NCBI RefSeq assembly: GCF_003688285.1
Contig: NZ_RCNT01000004.1
Location: forward strand, 62,001-126,000
Direction of reading: 5' to 3'
DNA from: Rhodophyticola porphyridii
Lineage (GTDB): Bacteria > Pseudomonadota > Alphaproteobacteria > Rhodobacterales > Rhodobacteraceae
DNA length: 64,000 nt
In this document: positions 1 to 6,342 of the stretch, piece by piece
Position numbering within the stretch: position 1 is the first letter of the stretch
Layout of the letters: every line of letters begins with the position of its first letter
Program-made: the position numbers and the translations under genes
The notes under the pieces: model-generated
Told to the model about the DNA's origin: nothing
What the model saw: only the letters and a program-made list of their open reading frames with translations
The model's database searches: none

Positions 1-1
1 C

Positions 2-568
2 CGGATCAGGCTGATCGACATGCTTTGGCGCGGTCTGGCCACGCAGGCGGGCGCAGATCTGCCGGCCGGCCATTTCGCGTCGATCTTCGGGACGGTGATT
101 TCAGGGATCAACCCCGATACCGGCCGCCGCTATGCCATGGTCGAGCCGCAGATGGGTGGCTGGGGCGCGACGCCGGACCGACCCGGAAACGACGCGATGT
201 TTTCCACCAGCCATGGTGATACATTCAACTGTCCCGTGGAGGTCGCGGAGGCACGATACGGCTTTGAAGTCGTGGAAAAGACACTGGGGAACAGATACGC
301 GCAGCCGGGCGAGCGGCCCGGCGGGCGGGGCATCAAAACCCGCCTTCGCATGCGGGCCGCCGCGGTCATGTCCGCGGGCTATTCCCATGCGGTCGTACCG
401 GTCTGGTCCCTGCCGGGCGCAAGCGACGGCGGCACAAACAGCCTGTCGCTTCGTCGCAACGGCCGCGTGTTCGAACAGGCGGGCTTCGTAAGCGGACTCA
501 CCCTGCAGCCGGATGACGAGATCGTGCTCACAACGGCTCATGGCGGCAATGCCACCCGGCGGAACTGA
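2..568 (+). CDS. Hydantoinase B / 5-oxoprolinase family protein, C-terminal fragment
   Basis: The frame is open from the left edge, so only the last 188 residues are visible. The motif GGWGATPDRPGNDA (about residues 52-65 of the fragment) and the Gly-rich block near GASDGGTNS are typical of the C-terminal half of HyuB/N-methylhydantoinase B subunits. These subunits act with HyuA in ATP-dependent opening of hydantoin or 5-oxoproline rings. The rest of hyuB and any hyuA must lie left of the window. The family call is good; the substrate cannot be told. The gene ends 72 bp before the convergent DUF2892 gene. Confidence 0.85.
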   Translation, partial: RIRLIDMLWRGLATQAGADLPAGHFASIFGTVISGINPDTGRRYAMVEPQMGGWGATPDRPGNDAMFSTSHGDTFNCPVEVAEARYGFEVVEKTLGNRYAQPGERPGGRGIKTRLRMRAAAVMSAGYSHAVVPVWSLPGASDGGTNSLSLRRNGRVFEQAGFVSGLTLQPDDEIVLTTAHGGNATRRN

Positions 569-640
569 CATGGGGCAAGCCGGACAAATCCGCCCTGCCC
601 GCCCTGGGCTACATCACCCGCGACCCGCCGCCCGGCGCGG

Positions 641-850
641 TCAGTTCATGCGACAGGTTTTGATCCCGATCAGGCTGTAAAGCGGGCAATTGCCAAGCAC
701 GGAGGTCAGCAGGAAGACCGCCGCGATCGCGATGAAGAGCCAATGCAAAACGCCGGTTGCGGCAAAGCCGGTCCCGAATGCGAGCCCGAGAAGAACAACC
801 GCGACTGCGATCCGTATTCCCCGGTCGATCTTACCCATATTGATGGTCAT
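641..850 (-). CDS. DUF2892 (YgaP-type) small inner-membrane protein
   Basis: A 69-residue protein with two hydrophobic helices (about residues 13-31 and 35-50). It contains the sequence GNCPLYSLIGIKTC, typical of the DUF2892 family, in which a cysteine follows the second helix. In E. coli YgaP this membrane module is fused to a rhodanese (sulfur-transfer) domain; here it stands alone. A strong ribosome site, AAGGAG, sits 6 nt before the ATG. It is directly downstream of, and co-oriented with, the Crp/Fnr regulator gene, with a 66-bp gap. The regulator probably controls it or shares its stimulus. The function is unknown. Confidence 0.8.
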   Translation of the reverse strand: MTINMGKIDRGIRIAVAVVLLGLAFGTGFAATGVLHWLFIAIAAVFLLTSVLGNCPLYSLIGIKTCRMN

Positions 851-916
851 ATCCGTCTCCTTCTGGTCGGTTTTTACCAGTATGACACATTACAGGTCTC
901 GGGCTTGGTGACTTCG

Positions 917-1597
917 TCACCATTCTCCCGCAGATCGCGCGAGGCGTTCCAGCCCTCCGCGCCCGACAAGCCGCAGCTCGCCGCGGGATTGCTCTACCCA
1001 GCCCCGGCGCTGAAACTCGGCCAGCGTGCGGGAGATCACCTCTCTGGCGGTGCCCAGCTCCGTGGCGAGCATCTGATGCGTGGCCTGCACCACGTCGCCC
1101 GCGCCCGCCAGTTCCAGAAGCCGCCCGGCCAGACGCACGTCCAGACGCCGGAACACGATATCATCGATCAGCGTGAACAGGGCGGTGATCCGCCGCGAAT
1201 AGGCCGTGAAGATGAAGTTGCGGAACACATCCGACCGCGCGGCGAGAGCGTCGAACGTGGCGCGCGGAATGGCGACTGCGGACACGTCGCTTTCGGCCAG
1301 CCCGTCGGCGGAATAGTTCTCGCAAGCCAGCATGCAGGCCGTTGTCAGCACGCAGCTTTCGCCCGCATGCACTCGATAAAGCAGGACCTCGCGCCCGGTG
1401 TCAGATTTCTGGTGTACACGCACCGTGCCTTCCAGCAGCAAAAGCAGATTGTCTGCGGGTTGCCCGGGCTCGAAAACCTGCGTGCCGGACGGCACCGACA
1501 CCACCTTGCTACCCTTGATCAGCTCCGCCTGCATCTCTTCCGAAAGGCTTTGCAACCCTTCGAAATGACGGATCCAGCCCTTGCCCGGATCACCCAT
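917..1597 (-). CDS. Crp/Fnr family transcriptional regulator
   Basis: 226 residues. The N-terminal cyclic-nucleotide-binding beta-roll occupies about residues 14-135, and a C-terminal winged helix (about 150-215) contains LGTAREVISRTLAEFQRRGW, the expected recognition helix. There is no N-terminal Fe-S cysteine cluster as in FNR. Two cysteines lie in GESCVLTTACMLACENY (about residues 79-95), a pattern I associate with alphaproteobacterial Crp/Fnr proteins found beside DUF2892 or rhodanese genes. Sensing of a thiol-reactive or sulfur signal is therefore possible but is inference. The ATG has a moderate upstream purine stretch (GGGCGGAA). Confidence 0.88.
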   Translation of the reverse strand: MGDPGKGWIRHFEGLQSLSEEMQAELIKGSKVVSVPSGTQVFEPGQPADNLLLLLEGTVRVHQKSDTGREVLLYRVHAGESCVLTTACMLACENYSADGLAESDVSAVAIPRATFDALAARSDVFRNFIFTAYSRRITALFTLIDDIVFRRLDVRLAGRLLELAGAGDVVQATHQMLATELGTAREVISRTLAEFQRRGWVEQSRGELRLVGRGGLERLARSAGEW

Positions 1598-1831
1598 GTT
1601 TCCGCCCGCCGCGCCATCGTGTCATCGAACAGTTTCGCGACACCCGTCCTACCGGCGCATTCCTGTGCACGGGCCGGCCTGCGCCCACGTCCCGCACAAC
1701 TGCCACTGTGCCGTTGCGCGTCCTTCATGGCAGAATGATCGGCGTATGGCATGAACGCAAGTTAACTCTGGAGCGGCATCGCCGCCCCGGGGGGTGATCC
1801 CCGCGGCCATGCATTGATTTTCGAGCCACTC

Positions 1832-3340
1832 TTATCCCGTGGCTGCGGGCGAACCCCGGCCCTCCCGATGCCGCTTCCACTGGCCGTAGAAGCCGTAGAT
1901 CAGGGAAAGCAGGCTGGCGATCAGCAGAACCGCAGTGATGGGGCGGGACACGAAATCCCAGTAATCGTAATCGCTTATCACCAGACCCTGGCGTAGGCTG
2001 CGTTCGGCGATCGGGCCAAGGACAAGGCCGATCACGAAGGAGGCGATCGGGTATCTCAGCTTGCGCAGCAGGAACCCGAACGCGCCCATGGCCAGCATCA
2101 CGCCGACATCAACGATGTTGGAGTTCAGCGCATAAACGCCTGTCATGCAGAGAACGACGATGGCCGGACCGACCAGCGCATAGGGCGCCTTCAGCACCAG
2201 CGCGAAATAGCGCGCCGCCCGGATGCCGAAGATCAGCATCAGGATATTGGCGATGAACATGCCGATGAAGACGGTATAGACGAGCTGCGTGTTGGTCTCC
2301 ATCAGCAGCGGCCCCGGGATGATCCCGTGGATCGTCAACCCGCCCAGCATGACGGCTGTCGTGGCACTTCCCGGAATGCCAAGGGCAAGAAGCGGGATCA
2401 TCGAGCCGCCGACGGCGGAGTTGTTGGCCGATTCCGGGGCGGCGATACCCTCTGCCACGCCGGTGCCGAAATCCTGCGGTCTTTTCGACCAGCGCACCGC
2501 CTCCGAATAGCTGATGAAGGCCGCCGTGGTCGCGCCCACACCGGGCAGTGCGCCGATCACCGCGCCAATGGAGGAGGACCGCAGGAGCGTGAACCGCGTC
2601 GCCATGAATTCCTTCATGCTAGGCAGCTTGGTAGAGACATCGGTGATCACCTCGGCCGTCGATGTCTTCTCGCCCGCCCGTTGCAGAACCTCCGCCAGAG
2701 CGAATGTGCCTATGATGGCCGGGACGAAGCTGATCCCCGTCAGCAGGGAGAGATTGCCAAACGTGTACCGCTCCGTCCCGGTGATCGGGTCAAGACCGAC
2801 CGTCGCGATCCCGAGGCCCAGAAGCCCCGCGACCAGCCCCTTGAGGATCGAGCCGCCGCCGATGGCGGAAATCGCAGTGATCCCCAGAACCGCCAGCGCG
2901 AAATACTCCGCCGGGCCGAAATTCAGGGCGAATTGCGCCATGGGCGGCGCCAGAAGCATCAGCACGATCGTGCCGAAAATGCCTCCGATCGCGGAGGAGG
3001 CGAGCGCGATCCCGAGCGCCTTGCCCGCCTGTCCCTTCTTGGCCATGGGATAGCCGTCGAGCGCGGTGCAGGCCGCCTCGGGACTGCCCGGCGTGTTGAA
3101 CAGAATGGCCGAGATCGAGCCGCCGAATGTGGAGCCCACATAGACCCCCGAGAGCAGCAGCAGCCCCGCCGTCGGGTCGAACACGAAGGTGAACGGGATC
3201 AGAAGCGCAACACCGACGATACCGGTCAGGCCCGGGACCGAGCCGAATGCGATCCCCCAGATCACCGAGAAGATGATCAGCAGAAAGGACGACGGGTTGC
3301 CGAAGAGATAGGCAAGCGCTGAACCATAGGCTTCCAACAT
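1832..3340 (-). CDS. tctA: Tripartite tricarboxylate transporter, large permease TctA
   Basis: 502 residues, the normal length for TctA, with about 11-12 predicted membrane helices along its whole length. The family signatures PGLTGIVGVALLIPFTF (near residue 35) and GALPGVGATTAAFISY (near 260) are present; both Gly-rich repeats are hallmarks of TctA. It is the last gene of the collinear set aminotransferase-tctC-tctB-tctA. The start is supported by GGAAGGA 8 nt upstream. Together with TctB and the periplasmic TctC it would import a carboxylate, driven by an ion gradient. The substrate is unknown; the neighbouring 2-oxo/hydroxy-acid enzymes suggest a hydroxy- or amino-carboxylate. Confidence 0.95.
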   Translation of the reverse strand: MLEAYGSALAYLFGNPSSFLLIIFSVIWGIAFGSVPGLTGIVGVALLIPFTFVFDPTAGLLLLSGVYVGSTFGGSISAILFNTPGSPEAACTALDGYPMAKKGQAGKALGIALASSAIGGIFGTIVLMLLAPPMAQFALNFGPAEYFALAVLGITAISAIGGGSILKGLVAGLLGLGIATVGLDPITGTERYTFGNLSLLTGISFVPAIIGTFALAEVLQRAGEKTSTAEVITDVSTKLPSMKEFMATRFTLLRSSSIGAVIGALPGVGATTAAFISYSEAVRWSKRPQDFGTGVAEGIAAPESANNSAVGGSMIPLLALGIPGSATTAVMLGGLTIHGIIPGPLLMETNTQLVYTVFIGMFIANILMLIFGIRAARYFALVLKAPYALVGPAIVVLCMTGVYALNSNIVDVGVMLAMGAFGFLLRKLRYPIASFVIGLVLGPIAERSLRQGLVISDYDYWDFVSRPITAVLLIASLLSLIYGFYGQWKRHREGRGSPAATG

Positions 3341-3360
3341 GGGCGGTATCCTTCCGGAGC

Positions 3361-3870
3361 TTAGTAGAACAGCACGTTCAGATCATAGAAAACCCCGGTT
3401 CCCCGGGGCAGCGGCAGTTCAAGCGCTTGCGTGAAGAACAGGACCAGCACCGCCGTAAAACCCGCCGCGAAGAGCACCCGCGTCAGGTTGTTCCGATAGG
3501 GCAGAACGAAGCTTGCCAGCACCAGAAACGTAAACGTCGCCAGGATGAAACCCAGATGCTGGAACGCGACGAAATAGATCAGCACAAGCACGCCCATCCC
3601 GCCGATCCGTAGCGCCGAGTTACGGAAATCCCGCGACATCGTGAAGGCCCCCGCCGCCGACATACCGCTGCGGCGCATGTCCCACGCGGAGCGGATGGCC
3701 AGAATAGCGGCAATCAGGGCCATCGTCCCGAAGATGATCTTGGGCCAGTAATCGGCATCCGCCTGCGCGAAACGGCGCGATTCCGGAAAGCCGTCCGCGA
3801 CGACCCACAGAAAGATCGAAAGGCCGCAAAGAAAGACTGCAAAGGCCAGATCCAGCAGGCGATGTGCCAT
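3361..3870 (-). CDS. tctB: Tripartite tricarboxylate transporter, small permease TctB
   Basis: 169 residues with four hydrophobic helices: one at the N terminus (MAHRLLDLAFAVFLCGLSIF), one around residue 45, and two near residues 95-140. This is the TctB topology and length. The start was set at 3870, because AGGAG lies 8 nt before this ATG and the upstream extension has no signal. It lies 20 bp upstream of tctA and follows tctC across a strong hairpin (3925-3957). Confidence 0.9.
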   Translation of the reverse strand: MAHRLLDLAFAVFLCGLSIFLWVVADGFPESRRFAQADADYWPKIIFGTMALIAAILAIRSAWDMRRSGMSAAGAFTMSRDFRNSALRIGGMGVLVLIYFVAFQHLGFILATFTFLVLASFVLPYRNNLTRVLFAAGFTAVLVLFFTQALELPLPRGTGVFYDLNVLFY

Positions 3871-3924
3871 GTTATTCGCTCCTATCGGGATATGAGGCGG
3901 GCCGGGGACCACGCGGCGCCCGGT

Positions 3925-3957
3925 GGCGGGCCCGGCGCATGATCGGCCGGGCCCGCC
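3925..3957. terminator. GC-rich hairpin after tctC
   Basis: A perfect 12-bp inverted repeat, GGCGGGCCCGGC (3925-3936) and GCCGGGCCCGCC (3946-3957), with a 9-nt loop. It lies 13 bp after the tctC stop and before tctB, and no U-run follows. It more likely stabilises or partly terminates the binding-protein mRNA, so that more TctC than permease is made, than ends the operon. The role is inference. Confidence 0.65.
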
Positions 3958-3970
3958 ATAACGGTGCGCG

Positions 3971-4930
3971 TCAGTTCAGAAGGCCAAGCGCATCCAGAAC
4001 GCGCGTATAAACCTCTATCTCTTCGTCGATGAAAGCCTGAAACTCTTCGGGACCAAGCAGTTCGGAGCGGAATTGAAGCGCGGCCTGCTCCTGCACTTCC
4101 TGATACGCACCGGAGGCGACGGCTTCGGAGATCAGACCGTAAAGCGTTTCGACATGTGCCGGATCGGCATCCGCAGGCATTGCGAAGGCCCGCCAGCGCC
4201 CAAGGGTCACGTCATAGCCAAGCTCGACCGCGGTGGGTACATCCGGCAGCACCGGCAAACGCTCGTCGGAAAAGACCACGAGCGGGCGCATGTCGCCTGA
4301 GTCGATCAACCCGCGTGCGGGGCCATATTCCTCGTGCATAGCATCCACCTGTCCGCCGAGCGTGTTTGACACCATCTCGGACGAGCCGAACGGCACGGTC
4401 GTGACCTCGGCACCGGTTTCGATGTTCCAAAGACCCATCACGGTATCGTCGAACCCGGCGGCGCCGGTGATCCCCACGGTCAGATCGCCGGGGTTTTCGC
4501 GGGCATGGGCGATGAACTCCTCGATGGTCTGGAACGGGCTGTCGGCAGGCACCACGATCATCCCCTGATCGTATTGCACGCGCGCCAGCGGCTGGAACGC
4601 GTCCATGCTGATCCGGCCAAGGGCATGAGCGATGATCTGGTCGGGACTGATCGCCATCAGCGTGTAGCCGTCAACGCGGCGCTGCTGGAAGTTGGCGAAG
4701 GCCGGCATGCCGCCACCGCCCTGGATAGAGATCGGCACCATGGACTGGCCCGAGATCTCCTCGAACGGAACCGCAACGGCCCGCACGAAACGGTCGGTGC
4801 CGCCGCCCGGCCCATAGGAGTGAATGACCTCGATCGTGCGCGACGGGTAATCCTGGGCCAGGGCTGCCGGTGCGGCAATGGACATGCCGGCGATTACCGC
4901 GGCGATGGTGGTGATTTTCAGAGACAGCAT
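3971..4930 (-). CDS. tctC: Tripartite tricarboxylate transporter binding protein TctC (Bug family)
   Basis: 319 residues. A cleavable signal peptide (MLSLKITTIAAVIAGMSIAA, ending near ALAQDYP) is followed by the Bug-family start YPSRTIEVIHSYGPGGGTD, in which the PGGGTD loop normally binds a ligand carboxylate. The motifs ADSPFQTIEEFIAHAR and VGITGAAGFDD also fit the family. The start was set at 4930, because GGAGGAG lies just before this ATG; longer reading frames lack a signal peptide at their N terminus. It is encoded 91 bp after the aminotransferase gene. It is the periplasmic receptor of the TctAB permease. Confidence 0.94.
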   Translation of the reverse strand: MLSLKITTIAAVIAGMSIAAPAALAQDYPSRTIEVIHSYGPGGGTDRFVRAVAVPFEEISGQSMVPISIQGGGGMPAFANFQQRRVDGYTLMAISPDQIIAHALGRISMDAFQPLARVQYDQGMIVVPADSPFQTIEEFIAHARENPGDLTVGITGAAGFDDTVMGLWNIETGAEVTTVPFGSSEMVSNTLGGQVDAMHEEYGPARGLIDSGDMRPLVVFSDERLPVLPDVPTAVELGYDVTLGRWRAFAMPADADPAHVETLYGLISEAVASGAYQEVQEQAALQFRSELLGPEEFQAFIDEEIEVYTRVLDALGLLN

Positions 4931-5021
4931 ATTCTCTCCTCCAAGAACTTGTCTTTGGCGTGCGGCACTTTCGTGACGGGCGTTCCGGGGCCACACATGC
5001 GTGGACCGCCCCCTCAGGTCG

Positions 5022-6218
5022 TCACTCCGCGGCGAGATGTTGCGGAACGTTCTCCTCCAGAACCTTCATCGCAGCCGCAGTTCCTCCTGTTGAATGCGGG
5101 ATGCCGGCCTTCGACAGCCCCATCTCGATCCCCGACAGGGTGCCGATCAGCATCGCATCGTTGAAATCCCCCAGATGTCCGATGCGGAATACTCGATCTG
5201 CAACCTTGGAGAGGCCATTGCCGAGCGAAATGTCGAAATGCGCCAGAACCGTCGCGCGGAACGCATCGGCGCTGTGGCCTTCGGGCATCAGAACGGCGGT
5301 CAGCACGCCGCTTTCCTGTCCCTGCTGGCGGCAAAGCACCTCCAGCCCCCAGGCCCGCACGGCCGCGCGGGTCGCCGCACCGTGCCGGGCATGGCGCGCG
5401 AAAACGTTTTCCAGCCCCTCTTCATGCAGCATCGCAACCGCTTCGTTCAGGCCGTAGAGCATGTTGGTCGCGGGCGTGTACGGGAAATACCCCGTTTCAT
5501 TCGGGCCGGTCATATCCTGCCAGTCCCAGTAGGACCGGCGCATGCCGCCCCCGCGCGAGATCTCCATCGCCTTGTCGCTGACGCAGTTGAACGAGATACC
5601 CGGCGGCAGCATCAGACCTTTCTGGGAGCCCGAAACACACACATCCACGCCCCACTCATCGAAGCGGAAATCGACGGATGCGAGCCCGGAGATGGAATCC
5701 ACCATCAGAAGTGCCGGGTGCCCAACCGCGTCCATGGCCGCCCGCACCTCGGCGATGGGCGAAACCGATCCGGTGGAGGTTTCGTTATGCACCACGCAGA
5801 CGGCCTTGATCTCGTGGCCCTTGTCCGCGCGCAGACGCTCCGCGATGGCGTCGGGGTCTGCGCCGCCGCGCCAGTCGCCTTCAATGAATTCAGGCGCCAG
5901 CCCGAGACGTTTGGCCATCTTCATCCACAGCATGGAGAAATGGCCGGTCTCGTACATCAACACCCGGTCGCCTTCGGAAAGAGTGTTGATCAGGGCCGCC
6001 TCCCATGCGCCGGTGCCGGACGCCGGAAAGATGATGACATGGCCCGCATCGGTCTTGAAGATCGTCTTCATACCCTCCAGCGCCGCCTTGCCGACAGCGG
6101 CGAAATCCGGGCCGCGATGGTCTATCGTTTGCGCGCTGATCGCCCGCAGAATACGATCGGGCACCGCACTCGGCCCGGGGATTTGCAGGAAATGCCGACC
6201 GGCCTTTCTCGATGTCAT
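5022..6218 (-). CDS. PLP aminotransferase, serine-glyoxylate / alanine-glyoxylate type
   Basis: 398 residues, fold-type I class V. The sequence opens with FLQIPGPSAVPDRI and IDHRGPDF, typical of serine-glyoxylate aminotransferase (SgaA) and its relatives. The PLP lysine is in CVSGSQKGLMLPPG (about residue 190), preceded by VDSISGLASVDF. It would make glycine from glyoxylate plus an amino donor. Start 6218 has GGGAGGG 6 nt upstream. It is divergent from the FAD/Fe-S dehydrogenase, a glycolate- or hydroxyacid-oxidising type, which could supply a 2-oxo acid. BhcA (aspartate-glyoxylate transaminase) is a related alternative, but the other beta-hydroxyaspartate-cycle genes are absent here. Confidence 0.87.
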   Translation of the reverse strand: MTSRKAGRHFLQIPGPSAVPDRILRAISAQTIDHRGPDFAAVGKAALEGMKTIFKTDAGHVIIFPASGTGAWEAALINTLSEGDRVLMYETGHFSMLWMKMAKRLGLAPEFIEGDWRGGADPDAIAERLRADKGHEIKAVCVVHNETSTGSVSPIAEVRAAMDAVGHPALLMVDSISGLASVDFRFDEWGVDVCVSGSQKGLMLPPGISFNCVSDKAMEISRGGGMRRSYWDWQDMTGPNETGYFPYTPATNMLYGLNEAVAMLHEEGLENVFARHARHGAATRAAVRAWGLEVLCRQQGQESGVLTAVLMPEGHSADAFRATVLAHFDISLGNGLSKVADRVFRIGHLGDFNDAMLIGTLSGIEMGLSKAGIPHSTGGTAAAMKVLEENVPQHLAAE

Positions 6219-6278
6219 TGGATACCCTCCCACTGATCCGGCCCGACCAAGACGCGACATATTGCCGAATGCATAATG

Positions 6279-6295
6279 TTGAATTATGAATACAA
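6279..6295. promoter_or_regulatory. Candidate GntR operator in the divergent promoter region
   Basis: An imperfect palindrome, TTGAATTATGAATACAA, of form TTGNATTNNNAATNCAA, matching on six bases per arm. It sits in the 124-bp gap between the divergent aminotransferase and dehydrogenase genes. FCD-type GntR repressors bind palindromes of this size, and a GntR gene ends the plus-strand operon. Binding is inference. Confidence 0.5.
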
Positions 6296-6342
6296 TTTGA
6301 AATGATCCGGTGTCAAGCCGGGACGAGACGGAGGAGATCGAT

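Noticed and set aside
907-921. GGTGAC-TTC-GTCACC palindrome as a terminator of the Crp/Fnr gene
   Set aside because: The 6-bp stem overlaps the stop codon and no U-run follows on the minus strand. It may be coincidental.
2327-3322. A 331-codon plus-strand frame opposite tctA
   Set aside because: Its translation is Arg/Pro-rich low-complexity, and the opposite strand encodes an intact TctA.
5022-6218. BhcA of the beta-hydroxyaspartate cycle
   Set aside because: The sequence fits the serine-glyoxylate aminotransferase group, and no bhcB, bhcC or bhcD genes are nearby.
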